Below are positions 44,506-52,649 of a DNA stretch of 64,000 bases, in pieces. The first letter of the stretch is position 1. Every line of letters starts with the position of its first letter. Source of the stretch: Lentzea kentuckyensis (GTDB lineage Bacteria; Actinomycetota; Actinomycetes; Mycobacteriales; Pseudonocardiaceae); NCBI RefSeq assembly GCF_002150765.1, contig NZ_MUYM01000136.1, positions 28,096 through 92,095 of the forward strand, written 5' to 3'. A program made the position numbers and the translations under genes. The notes beneath the pieces were generated by a model. That model worked only from the letters and a program-made list of their open reading frames with translations, was not told the origin of the DNA and searched no databases.

Positions 44506-44763
44506 TCAGGCCGAGCGGCTCTGCGGCGCCAGCAGTTCGTTGATGGAGTCCAGCGAGATGCCGAGCGCACCGGCGAGCGCGGCGATGGTGAAGAACGACG
44601 GCGTGGGAGCACGTCCGGTCTCGATCTTGCGCACCGTCTCGGCCGACAACCCGGCGCGGGCCGCGATCTCGACCATGCTCTCCTCGCCGCGGGCGTCCCG
44701 CAGCAACTGACCGAGCCGCCTGCCGCGCTCCCGCTCCGTCGACGTCAGGGGAATGCGCACCAT
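44506..44763 (-). CDS. Small XRE-family HTH regulator
   Basis: An 85-residue DNA-binding protein. HTH_3 covers about 15-75: LGQLLRDARGEESMVEIAARAGLSAETVRKIETGRAPTPSFFTIAALAGALGISLDSI. The ATG at 44763 gives MVRIPLTSTERERGRRLG. It is divergent from the promoter of the structured small transcript at 44.8 kb, 53 bp away, so it may control that transcript. Confidence 0.85.
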   Translation of the reverse strand: MVRIPLTSTERERGRRLGQLLRDARGEESMVEIAARAGLSAETVRKIETGRAPTPSFFTIAALAGALGISLDSINELLAPQSRSA

Positions 44764-44816
44764 GACTGCGGATTCTACGCGAATCACGCAAGTCGGCATG
44801 CGTGAGGAAAAGTCCG

Positions 44817-44846
44817 TTGCGACGCCAGCCGATCCCGACATAGGTT
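44817..44846 (+). promoter_or_regulatory. Sigma-70-type promoter for the structured small transcript
   Basis: TTGCGA (44817-44822) and TAGGTT (44841-44846) are 18 bp apart. A start near 44853 would put the extended Shine-Dalgarno about 5 nt into the RNA, giving a very short leader. Confidence 0.6.
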
Positions 44847-44852
44847 CGACGT

Positions 44853-45020
44853 ACACAAGAGAGGAGGTGGTCCAAAGTTGTATAGCTACAGGACTCGTGA
44901 GGTGGCTGTCCGCTAGGACCGCCTTTGGTGACGCCTAGTCGTAAACCCAGGCAGCCACCCGACCCCCGGACTTCGAGCGCTGGTCCCGCTCGGCCTGCTC
45001 GCGCAGGAGCCGTCCGGGGG
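44853..45020 (+). ncRNA. Candidate structured leader/small RNA with extended Shine-Dalgarno
   Basis: This roughly 170-nt stretch has layered pairing. GGTGGCTG (44901-44908) pairs with CAGCCACC (44952-44959), enclosing CTAGG/CCTAG (44913-44917 with 44934-44938). CCCCCGGAC (44963-44971) pairs with GTCCGGGGG (45012-45020), enclosing two small hairpins (GAGCG/CGCTC and CTGC/GCAG). Alternatively CCAAAG next to the Shine-Dalgarno can pair with CTTTGG (44923-44928), which would mask it. Promoter, ribosome site, short ORF and competing folds resemble an attenuator or dual-function RNA. No known family was assigned. Confidence 0.5.
44878..44916 (+). CDS. 12-codon ORF behind an unusually long Shine-Dalgarno
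   Basis: AGAGAGGAGGTGGTCC (44858-44873) can pair with the whole 3' tail of 16S rRNA over 16 nt, two of the pairs G-U. Four nt later a TTG starts MYSYRTREVAVR and TAG. The spacing from GGAGGTG to TTG is 8 nt. Such an extreme site before a tiny ORF suggests that translation itself is the signal, as in leader peptides. The peptide is basic (three Arg) with two Tyr. I do not recognise it. Confidence 0.5.
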   Translation: MYSYRTREVAVR

Positions 45021-45062
45021 TTGTCCCGTTTCCGGCCCCTCAAGGACCGCTTCGGGACCGCT

Positions 45063-45686
45063 TCAGGACTTCTTCAGGGCCGTCAGATCGGCCACGAACG
45101 CGTCGAACGCCTCGCTGAAGTTCTCGGCCCGCACCACCGCCGACGGGTGTACGGTCACCCCGACCCGCAGCCCCTCGTGCTCCAGCACCTCACCGCGGTG
45201 CTCGGTCAGCTTGAACGACGGCCCCAGCAACGCCTTCGCCGCCACGGAACCCAGCGCGACGATCAGCTCCGGCCGCACGACCCGGATCTCCTCGCGCAGC
45301 CACGGGAAGCACGCCACGACCTCACCCCGTCGTGGCGTCTGGTGGATCCTGCGCTTGCCTCGCTCGGTGAACCTGAAGTGCTTCACCGCGTTCGTGAGGT
45401 AGACCTCGTCGCGGGAGATTCGAGCGGCGGCGAACGCCTTGTCGAGCAACCGCCCGGCCGGGCCCACGAACACGTGACCCTCGGTGTCCTCGCGGTCACC
45501 GGGGCACTCGCCCACCATCATCAGCCGCGCGGGCACCGGTCCCTCGCCGAAAACGGTCTGCGTGGCGTCCTGGTAGAGGTCACAGCCACGGCATTCGCGC
45601 GACGCAGAACGCAACGCCGCCCAGTTCCTCCCCTCGGGGACGAACTGGGCGGCGTCAGCGGTCTTACTTGTCCGAGCGGAAGGCAT
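45063..45686 (-). CDS. udgX: UdgX-type uracil-DNA glycosylase superfamily protein (covalent uracil-DNA binder)
   Basis: A 207-residue Fe-S uracil-DNA glycosylase-fold protein. CRGCDLY (Cys32, Cys35) begins the cluster. GECPGDREDTEGHVFVGPAG is motif A, HPSAVVR motif B. The loop KRRIH at 111-115 is the defining UdgX element; in Mycobacterium smegmatis UdgX its His forms a covalent bond with the abasic site after uracil excision. His115 is its counterpart. The ATG at 45686 lies inside the csbD-like gene's 3' end (23-bp overlap), so the two are co-expressed, probably under the sigma-B promoter. Confidence 0.88.
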   Translation of the reverse strand: MPSARTSKTADAAQFVPEGRNWAALRSASRECRGCDLYQDATQTVFGEGPVPARLMMVGECPGDREDTEGHVFVGPAGRLLDKAFAAARISRDEVYLTNAVKHFRFTERGKRRIHQTPRRGEVVACFPWLREEIRVVRPELIVALGSVAAKALLGPSFKLTEHRGEVLEHEGLRVGVTVHPSAVVRAENFSEAFDAFVADLTALKKS

Positions 45687-45843
45687 CCTTGACCTTCTCG
45701 CCGGCCTGCTTGATGTCGGCCTTCGCGCGCTCGGCGCGGCCCTCTGCCTGCCACTGCTCGTTGTCCGTGGCGTCGCCGACAGCTTCCTTCGCGCGGCCCT
45801 TCATCTCTTCTGCCTTGTTGCTGAACTTGTCGTCGGCACCCAT
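45664..45843 (-). CDS. CsbD-family stress protein
   Basis: A 59-residue hydrophilic helical protein: MGADDKFSNKAEEMKGRAKE, then AVGDATDNEQWQAEGRAERA and a Lys-rich end. The KAEEMKGRAKEAVGD and WQAEGRAERAKADIKQAGEKVKDAF repeats are the CsbD pattern (general stress proteins of Bacillus and actinomycetes, often sigma-B controlled). The ATG at 45843 follows AAGGAGCC. A sigma-B-type promoter lies about 42 bp upstream. The molecular role of CsbD is unknown. Confidence 0.9.
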   Translation of the reverse strand: MGADDKFSNKAEEMKGRAKEAVGDATDNEQWQAEGRAERAKADIKQAGEKVKDAFRSDK

Positions 45844-45884
45844 GGATCAGGCTCCTTAAGTACGTGGTCAGCTACGTCGATTGG

Positions 45885-45909
45885 TTACCCGGCGAGCACC
45901 GTCCGAAAC
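45885..45909 (-). promoter_or_regulatory. Sigma-B-type stress promoter of csbD-like/udgX
   Basis: On the minus strand GTTT (45906-45909) and GGGTAA (45885-45890) are 15 bp apart, an exact match to the actinobacterial/Bacillus sigma-B consensus GTTT-N14-16-GGGTAA. It stands 42 bp from the csbD-like ATG. Confidence 0.8.
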
Positions 45910-46059
45910 AGTTGATAAGGTGATCACTCGCGGTTGAGAACCCAGCCGCAAGCCGATGAGACGGCTTGCTCTGGGTGTGTCCCGCCTTGTCGAGAGCTCC
46001 CGAGCGCCGTCGTCCCACCGGCATGCCGCTGTGACACGACGACGCGAAAGGAGCAGGCG

Positions 46060-46404
46060 GTGCCGTCCGCGAGAATCACCGCCCTCGAGGCCGAGGTGGC
46101 GGGGCTGCGCAAAGCTCTGGTGTCCCGGACTGTCATCGGGCAGGCCACGGGCCTGATCGCCGCACGCAAACCCTGCACACCCCAGCAGGCGTTCCAGCTG
46201 CTGGTGCACATCTCTCAGCACCACAACATCAAGCTGCACGTCGCCGCCGACCGGCTGGTCATGGCGTTCGTGCACGCGCATCTGGGACGGCCCGTCAACG
46301 TGGCCGACCAGATGCTGTGGGATCACGTCGACGCGACCACCGCGAACGACTCCGGTGACAGCGACGACGGGTTCGCCGAGGAGGTCAGCAGCACGTCTCC
46401 CTGA
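46060..46404 (+). CDS. ANTAR-domain protein (RNA-binding antiterminator type)
   Basis: A 114-residue protein that is mostly an ANTAR helix bundle. EAEVAGLRKALVSRTVIGQATGLIAARKPCTPQQAFQLLVHISQHHNIKLHVAADRLV fits the family, with the aromatic/Ala pattern of the RNA-contacting helices. There is no receiver or GAF domain, and the acidic Ser/Asp-rich tail is low complexity. GTG at 46060 follows AAAGGAG. ANTAR proteins bind dual hexaloop hairpins to prevent termination; the target here is unknown. Its 3' end overlaps treZ by 82 bp on the opposite strand. Confidence 0.85.
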   Translation: MPSARITALEAEVAGLRKALVSRTVIGQATGLIAARKPCTPQQAFQLLVHISQHHNIKLHVAADRLVMAFVHAHLGRPVNVADQMLWDHVDATTANDSGDSDDGFAEEVSSTSP

Positions 46405-48011
46405 GGCAGCGGGACGGGGGTCGTGCCGAGGTTGACCACCACGCGGGTCGTGCCGCGGTGCAGCACCAGGCACTCCCCGTCCTGCTCCACCAGGAACCTG
46501 TCCAACCGCGGATCGGCCAGCTCGGGCCGGGAGCGGCGCAACGCGATCAGCGCCCGGTAGGTCTCCAGCACCTTCGCGTGATCCCCCTCGGCCAGTTCGT
46601 CCCACTTGAGCCGTGAGTTCTCCACGGTCCGGGGCGACATGGGGTCCGGCACGTCCGACTCGCCCCAGCCGTGCCGGGAGAACTCGCGGCGGCGGCCCGT
46701 CCGGACGGCCTCGGCCAGCTGCGGGTCCGGGAAGGACGCGAAGAACTGCCACGGCGTCGAGGCGGCCCACTCCTCCCCCATGAAGATCATCGGCGTGTAC
46801 GGCGAGCACAGCACGATCGCCGCCGCGCACAACAACTTCCCGGTCGAGACGGTGGCCGGCAGCCGGTCACCCGTGGCGCGGTTGCCCACCTGGTCGTGGT
46901 TCTGCGTGTACGCGAGGAACCGGTGACCGGGGATCAGCGCGGTGTCGACCGGCTTGCCGTGGTGCTTCTCCCGGAACGACGACCAGGTCCCGGCGTGGAA
47001 GAACACCTTCTCCAGCGTGTTCTTCAACGCCCCCGGCGCCGCGAAGTCCTCGTAGTAGCCGAAAGTCTCGCCCGTCAGTGCCACGTGCAGACAGTGGTGC
47101 AGATCATCTGACCACTGCGCGTGCAGCCCGTAACCGCCGCCTTCGCGCGCGGTCACCAGTTTCGCGTCGTTCAGGTCGGACTCGGCGATCAACGTCAACG
47201 GCCGCCCGACCCTCGCGGACAGCGCGTCCACCTCGGCCGCGAGCTCTTCGAGCACGTGCACCGCCCGCCGGTCGGCCAGCGCGTGCACGGCGTCGAGCCG
47301 CAGCCCGTCGACGTGGAAGTCGCCGAGCCACTGCAGGGCGTTGTCGATCACGTACCGGCGCACCTCGTCGGAGTTCGGCCCGTCGAGGTTCAGCCCGGGG
47401 CCCCAGTCGTTGCGCCCGGCGAAGTACGGCCCGAACTTGTCGAGGTACGCACCGGACGGGCCGAGGTGGTTGTAGACCACGTCGAGCAGCACGGCGAGAC
47501 CACGCGCGTGGCAGGCGTCGACGAACCGCTTGAACCCGTCCGGCCCGCCGTAGGGGCTGTGCACGGCACCCCACAGGACGCCGTCGTAGCCCCAGCCCTC
47601 GACGCCGTCGAAGCTGTTGACCGGCATGACCTCGACGAACGTGATGCCGAGGTCCACCAGGTGGTCGAGCTTGGGGATGGCGGCGTCGAACGTGCCCTCC
47701 GGCGTGAACGTGCCGATGTGCAGCTCGTAGATCACACCGCCCGGCAACGCACGGCCGGTCCAGCCGCTGTCGGTCCACTCGAAGTCGTGCGTGTACACGC
47801 GAGAGGCCTCGTGCACGCCGTTGGGCTGCCACAACGACCGCGGATCCGGGTACGCGTTGCCGTCGATGACGAACGCGTAGTCCGTGCCCTCGGCCGCCAG
47901 ATCGATCTTGGCGGCGTGCCACCAGTCGCCGTCGCGCTTCATCTCGTGGTCGAAACCGTCGACGCGCACGTGCACCGATTCGGGCGTCGGTGCCCAGACC
48001 GAAAAGCTCAC
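46323..48011 (-). CDS. treZ: Malto-oligosyltrehalose trehalohydrolase
   Basis: A GH13 enzyme of 562 residues that cleaves trehalose from maltooligosyltrehalose. The N-terminal CBM48-like domain starts VSFSVWAPTPESVHVRVDG. The barrel has VYNHLG, the nucleophile in LRLDAVHAL, the acid/base in LIAESDLND and the third acid in QNHDQVGNR; GEEWAASTPWQFF is characteristic of TreZ. The GTG at 48011 overlaps the treY stop (GTGA). It is the last gene of the malQ-glgX-treY-treZ block. Confidence 0.93.
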   Translation of the reverse strand: MSFSVWAPTPESVHVRVDGFDHEMKRDGDWWHAAKIDLAAEGTDYAFVIDGNAYPDPRSLWQPNGVHEASRVYTHDFEWTDSGWTGRALPGGVIYELHIGTFTPEGTFDAAIPKLDHLVDLGITFVEVMPVNSFDGVEGWGYDGVLWGAVHSPYGGPDGFKRFVDACHARGLAVLLDVVYNHLGPSGAYLDKFGPYFAGRNDWGPGLNLDGPNSDEVRRYVIDNALQWLGDFHVDGLRLDAVHALADRRAVHVLEELAAEVDALSARVGRPLTLIAESDLNDAKLVTAREGGGYGLHAQWSDDLHHCLHVALTGETFGYYEDFAAPGALKNTLEKVFFHAGTWSSFREKHHGKPVDTALIPGHRFLAYTQNHDQVGNRATGDRLPATVSTGKLLCAAAIVLCSPYTPMIFMGEEWAASTPWQFFASFPDPQLAEAVRTGRRREFSRHGWGESDVPDPMSPRTVENSRLKWDELAEGDHAKVLETYRALIALRRSRPELADPRLDRFLVEQDGECLVLHRGTTRVVVNLGTTPVPLPQGDVLLTSSANPSSLSPESFAVVAST

Positions 48012-50086
48012 GATTCCCCTCGCACCAACAGTGCCACCGGATAGCGGTCGAGCAACGACGCCAGCTCCTCGGCCGCCGGCCGCCCGGTCAGCACGTCCGT
48101 CCACTCCGGACCCGGCAACGGCAGAACCGTGTCCTGCCAGCCCTTCTGCTCCAGCCCGACCGGCAGCCGGGTCGCCACCGTGATCACGCCGGACCGTTCG
48201 AACGCCAGCACGTGCTCGGCTGCGGGCCCCTCGGCGTGCAGCGGCCGGTAGCCGCGCAGACCGCGCTTGCGCACCTGCAAAGCCTTCCGCACAACGAGAA
48301 GCTTCGCCGCACCCGAGTCGTCGACCTCCGGCAGCCAGCCGGAGTCGATGCGCTCCAACAGCTCGCGGCGCACCTGGTAGTCGACCGGCCGGCGGTTGTC
48401 CGGGTCGACCAGCGAGAGGTCCCACAGCTCGGTGCCCTGATAGACGTCCGGCACGCCCGGCGCGGTGAGCTGGACCAGCTTCTGCCCCAGCGAGTTCGAC
48501 CAGCCGGGTGCCTTGATCCGTTCGGCGAACGCGCTCACCTCCGGCTCGTTCACCGCCTTCGCCGGCCACGCGGCCACCTCGGCGTCGAACTCGGCGTTCC
48601 GGTCGACCCAGGACGTCCTGATCTTGGCCTCGCGGGAGGCCTTCTCCAGGTACTGCCCCAGCCGTTCCTCGGTGATCGGCCAGGCGCCCACGAGCGACTG
48701 CCACGCCAGCCGGTTCAGCGACGGTTCGGAGATGCCGTGCTTCTCGGTCATCGCGGACTCGAACGCCAGGTACTCGTCCGGGATCTCCGCCAGCACGGCC
48801 AACCTGGCCCGCACGTCCTCCGAGCGCTTGGTGTCGTGCGTCGACAGCGCGGTCATGGCGTCCGGCTCGGCGGCTTCCCGGTTCGCCGCCCGCTGGTGGA
48901 ACTCGGTGACGGACAGCCCGAAGCGGTCTGGCGAGCCACCGACCTCGTTGAGCGCCACGAAGTTCGTGTAGCGGTAGAACGCGGTGTCCTCGGTGCCCTT
49001 CGCGACGACCATGCCGGACGTCTGCTGAATCCTGGTCGCCAGCTCACCGTGCGGGTCGGCCCGCACCTGCTCGTCCAACGCGCGCACAGCGGGTGATTTC
49101 GACAGCGCGACCGCGGTTTCCCAGTACCGTGAGCCTTCCGGCAGGTACGACCGGTACACCGGGAAGTTGACCATGACCTCGGCGACCGCGGCACAGGCGT
49201 CCTCGAACGGCACACCCGTGACGAGCCGGGCGATCCGGCGCACCTCGGCCACCAGGATCGAGTCCGCGACCTGCCGCCGTGACGAACGCTCGACCTCGTG
49301 GAAGTCGCCGTCGAACCGATCGGTCGGCGCGATGAACACACCGCAGATCTCGCGCAACGCGTCGTAACCCGTGGTGCCGTCGACCGGCCAGCTCTGCGGC
49401 AGCGACTCGTCCGGCCCGAGGATCTTCTCCACGACCAGCCAGCCGTCGAAGTGCTCGCGCAGCCGCCGGAAGTAACCGCCGGGATCAGCCAGCCCGTCCG
49501 GGTGGTCGATCCGCAAACCCGTGACGCCCCAGGACAACACCTCGCGGTGGGTCGCCTCGAACACCTCGGGATCCTCGACCCGGACCGCCGCGAGCTCGGT
49601 GATGTCGAAGAACCGCCGGTAGTTCAGCTCGGTGTTGCCACGCCGCCAGTTCGCCTTGAGGTAGTGCTCGTGCACCTCGTCTTCGGCGTCCTCCGCGAGC
49701 ACCGGCAGCAGGACCTTGCCCTCCGACCAGTCGATGTCGAAGTACCGCGCGTACTTCGACTCCTGGCCGTGCGCGAGCACGTCCTCCCACCACGGGTTCG
49801 GCACGACCATGTGGTTCGGCACGATGTCGACGACCAGGCCGAGCCGGAGTTCCTCCAGCCGCTGCTGCAGAGCCCGGCGCCCGTCGTCGCCCCCGAGCTC
49901 CGGCCGTGCACGGGTCGGGTCCACGACGTCGTAGCCGTGCGTGGAACCCTCCCGCGCGTCGAGCATCGGCGACCCGTACAACGCGCCAACACCCAGGCGC
50001 GCCAGGTAGTCCGCGATCGCGGCGGCGTCGGCGAAGGTGAAGGACGGGGTGAACTGGACGCGGTACGTGGAGGAGGGCGCGCCCAT
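48008..50086 (-). CDS. treY: Malto-oligosyltrehalose synthase
   Basis: A GH13_26 enzyme of 692 residues that isomerises the reducing-end alpha-1,4 link of maltodextrins to alpha,alpha-1,1. The hallmark opening is STYRVQFTPSFTFADAAAIADYLARLGVGALYGSP, followed by GSTHGYDVVDP, VDIVPNHM, LRIDHPDGLADP and VVEKILGPDE. GTEDTAFYRY and STHDTKRSEDVRAR are typical later motifs. It is somewhat shorter than the common 720-780 residues. The ATG at 50086 shares a base with the glgX stop (TGATG). Confidence 0.94.
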   Translation of the reverse strand: MGAPSSTYRVQFTPSFTFADAAAIADYLARLGVGALYGSPMLDAREGSTHGYDVVDPTRARPELGGDDGRRALQQRLEELRLGLVVDIVPNHMVVPNPWWEDVLAHGQESKYARYFDIDWSEGKVLLPVLAEDAEDEVHEHYLKANWRRGNTELNYRRFFDITELAAVRVEDPEVFEATHREVLSWGVTGLRIDHPDGLADPGGYFRRLREHFDGWLVVEKILGPDESLPQSWPVDGTTGYDALREICGVFIAPTDRFDGDFHEVERSSRRQVADSILVAEVRRIARLVTGVPFEDACAAVAEVMVNFPVYRSYLPEGSRYWETAVALSKSPAVRALDEQVRADPHGELATRIQQTSGMVVAKGTEDTAFYRYTNFVALNEVGGSPDRFGLSVTEFHQRAANREAAEPDAMTALSTHDTKRSEDVRARLAVLAEIPDEYLAFESAMTEKHGISEPSLNRLAWQSLVGAWPITEERLGQYLEKASREAKIRTSWVDRNAEFDAEVAAWPAKAVNEPEVSAFAERIKAPGWSNSLGQKLVQLTAPGVPDVYQGTELWDLSLVDPDNRRPVDYQVRRELLERIDSGWLPEVDDSGAAKLLVVRKALQVRKRGLRGYRPLHAEGPAAEHVLAFERSGVITVATRLPVGLEQKGWQDTVLPLPGPEWTDVLTGRPAAEELASLLDRYPVALLVRGES

Positions 50087-52191
50087 CAGCCCACCCGCTG
50101 CAGCACGACGAGCGACCGCGCGATGAGGGTGAGCTGCCCGCTCGCGGCGATCGCTTTCTCGCTGTTGCCGACCTGCCCGGTCGCCGTGTCGACCACGACC
50201 CTCCACTCAGGACCGTACTCGGAGTCCGGCAGCGTCACCTGGATGTCCTCGTAGTGGCCGTTGAACCCCATCAGGAACGAGTCGTCGACCACCCGCATGC
50301 CGCGCGAGTCGAGGTCGGGGATGCCCTCGCCGTTGAGGAAGACGACGATGCACTTGCCGAAGTCGTCCTCCCAGTTCTGCTCGGTCATCTCCTCGCCGGA
50401 CGGGGTGAACCACGCGATGTCGCGCAGCTCCTCGCCCTTGCGGATCGGCCGGCCCGCGAAGAAGCGCTTGCGCCGGAACACCGGGTGCGCCTTGCGGAAC
50501 GCCGCCAGCGCCGAGGTGAACTCGACCAGCTCGGCGTTGCTCTCCAGCAGCGACCAGTCGACCCACGAAACCTCGTTGTCCTGGCAGTACGCGTTGTTGT
50601 TGCCGTGCTGCGTGCGCCCGAACTCGTCGCCGTTCACGATCATCGGCACACCCTGCGACAACAACATGGTCGCCATCAGGTTCCGCCGCTGCCGAGCTCG
50701 CAGCGTGCGGACCTCCGGATCGTCCGTCGGCCCCTCGACACCGCAGTTCCACGACCGGTTGTGGCTCTCGCCGTCCTGGTTGTCCTCGCCGTTGGCCTCG
50801 TTGTGCTTCTCGTTGTACGACACCAGGTCGTTGAGCGTGAAGCCGTCGTGCGCCGTCACGAAGTTGATCGACGCGTACGGCCGGCGCCCGTCGTCCTGGT
50901 AGAGGTCGCTGCTGCCGGTGATGCGCGACGCGAACTCGCCCAGCGTCGCCGGCTCCCCGCGCCAGAAGTCGCGGACGGTGTCGCGGAACTTGCCGTTCCA
51001 CTCCGTCCACAGTGGGGGGAAGTTGCCGACCTGGTACCCACCGGGCCCGACGTCCCACGGCTCCGCGATCAGCTTGACCTGCGACACCACCGGATCCTGC
51101 TGCACGACCTCGAAGAACGTCGCCAGCCGGTCGACGTCGTAGAACTCGCGGGCCAGCGCCGCCGCGAGGTCGAACCGGAACCCGTCGACGTGCATCTCGG
51201 TGACCCAGTACCGCAGCGAGTCCATGATGAGCTGCAACGTGTGCGGCGTGCGCACGTTCAGCGAGTTACCGGTGCCCGTGTAGTCCGTGTAGAACTTCGG
51301 GTCGTCCTCGACCAAACGGTAGTACGCCTCGTTGTCGATACCGCGCATCGACAGCGTGGGCCCGAGGTGGTTGCCCTCCGCCGTGTGGTTGTAGACGACG
51401 TCGAGAATGATCTCGATCCCGGCCTCGTGCAGCGCCCGGACCATGCCTTTGAACTCCTGCACCTGGTTCAACGGCAACGCCGAGTAACCGTCGTGCGGCG
51501 CGAAGAACCCGATGGTGTTGTAACCCCAGTAGTTGCTGAGCCTGCGCTCGGCCAGCGTGTGATCGCTGATGAACTGGTGCACCGGCATGAGCTCGACCGC
51601 GGTGACCCCGAGCTTGATCAGGTGATCGATCATCACCGGGTGCGCGAGGCCCGCGTAGGTGCCCCGCAGCCGCGGCGGGATCTCGGGGTGGTCGATCGTG
51701 AGGCCGCGCACGTGCGCCTCGTAGATGACGCTCTCGTTGTACGGCGTCCGCGGCAACCTGTCGTTCGTCCAGTCGAAGAACGGGTTCACCACCACGGACT
51801 TCGGCACGTGCGGCGCGGAGTCGGCGTCGTTGCGCTCGTCCGGCGATCCGAACTTGTACCCGTACAACGCCTCGTCCCACGACAGGCCGTTGGAGATGGC
51901 CTTCGCGTACGGGTCGATGAGCAACTTGTTCGGGTTGCACCGCAGGCCTCGTGCGGGATCGTACGGGCCGTGCACGCGGTATCCGTACTTCTGCCCAGGT
52001 CCGACGCCCAGCAGATAGCCGTGGTGGACGAAACCGTCCACCTCCGGCAGCCTCACGCGTGTCTCGGTGCCGTCGTCGTCGAAGAGACAGAGTTCGACGT
52101 ACTCGGCGACCTCGGAGAACAGGGCGAAATTCGTACCAACGCCGTCGTAACCAGCGCCGAGCGGGTAGGGCCTTCCGGGCCAGGGTCGCAC
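50086..52191 (-). CDS. glgX: Glycogen debranching enzyme (isoamylase type)
   Basis: A GH13_11 enzyme of 701 residues hydrolysing alpha-1,6 branches of trimmed glycogen to supply maltodextrins. The N-terminus MRPWPGRPYPLGAGYDGVGTNFALFSEVAE is the GlgX start. Catalytic segments are FRFDLAAALA, LIAEPWDVGPGGYQVG and FVTAHDGFTLNDLVSY. GTG at 52191 after GAGGAG is preferred to the TTG at 52212. It is directly coupled to treY, which fits a route from glycogen to trehalose. Confidence 0.94.
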   Translation of the reverse strand: MRPWPGRPYPLGAGYDGVGTNFALFSEVAEYVELCLFDDDGTETRVRLPEVDGFVHHGYLLGVGPGQKYGYRVHGPYDPARGLRCNPNKLLIDPYAKAISNGLSWDEALYGYKFGSPDERNDADSAPHVPKSVVVNPFFDWTNDRLPRTPYNESVIYEAHVRGLTIDHPEIPPRLRGTYAGLAHPVMIDHLIKLGVTAVELMPVHQFISDHTLAERRLSNYWGYNTIGFFAPHDGYSALPLNQVQEFKGMVRALHEAGIEIILDVVYNHTAEGNHLGPTLSMRGIDNEAYYRLVEDDPKFYTDYTGTGNSLNVRTPHTLQLIMDSLRYWVTEMHVDGFRFDLAAALAREFYDVDRLATFFEVVQQDPVVSQVKLIAEPWDVGPGGYQVGNFPPLWTEWNGKFRDTVRDFWRGEPATLGEFASRITGSSDLYQDDGRRPYASINFVTAHDGFTLNDLVSYNEKHNEANGEDNQDGESHNRSWNCGVEGPTDDPEVRTLRARQRRNLMATMLLSQGVPMIVNGDEFGRTQHGNNNAYCQDNEVSWVDWSLLESNAELVEFTSALAAFRKAHPVFRRKRFFAGRPIRKGEELRDIAWFTPSGEEMTEQNWEDDFGKCIVVFLNGEGIPDLDSRGMRVVDDSFLMGFNGHYEDIQVTLPDSEYGPEWRVVVDTATGQVGNSEKAIAASGQLTLIARSLVVLQRVG

Positions 52192-52253
52192 GATGCTCCT
52201 CGTCACAAGCAACAGCTACCCAGCGACCCTATCCGCCTAACCCGTACCCGGCA

Positions 52254-52556
52254 TCACACTCCTTCGTGTGCCAGCACCAGCTGCCCACGTGCGGCCGTGA
52301 GCAACGTGCGTGCTTCCTGGATCTCGCAGTACTTCAGGTGTTCACAAGCGGCCTCCGCACACGCCAGCGCGTGCTGCAGGGCGATGTTGTCCTCCACGGG
52401 ACCTGCGTCCCGCAGCGCGTCACGCAGGGACTCTTCCGCGCGCCGTGCCCCGACCACCGGGTCGCCGAGTGCAGCGGGTCTCACCGAAGCGAGGACCTGC
52501 TCGACGGCCAGTTCAAGCACGCCGGTTGGTGTCCGCGTGCTCACGGCTGAGCTCAT
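52254..52556 (-). CDS. Hypothetical helical protein embedded in the trehalose operon
   Basis: A 100-residue soluble protein, nearly all helix: VLELAVEQVLASVRPAALGDPVVGARRAEESLRDALRDAG, then NIALQHALACAEAACEHLKYCEIQEARTLLTAARGQLVL. Heptad-like Leu/Ala spacing suggests a helical hairpin or bundle. Three Cys are clustered. It lies 62 bp before glgX and 93 bp after malQ on the same strand. No family was recognised; a regulatory or adaptor role in the operon is only inferred. The ATG at 52556 has GGAGG 14 nt upstream. Confidence 0.65.
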   Translation of the reverse strand: MSSAVSTRTPTGVLELAVEQVLASVRPAALGDPVVGARRAEESLRDALRDAGPVEDNIALQHALACAEAACEHLKYCEIQEARTLLTAARGQLVLAHEGV

Positions 52557-52649
52557 CTGGTACGCCACCTCCAAAACGTTCGTCGTCCGCCGTCGGGTGA
52601 CGGCCTTACAGTACTCCGCAGGCACGTGACCTGCCGTTACGTGGAAGTT

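Noticed and set aside
44925..45062. GTG-started frame reading a Pro/Arg-rich sequence through the structured RNA
   Set aside because: The sequence is better explained by paired RNA stems; the frame runs on antisense into udgX and has no ribosome site.
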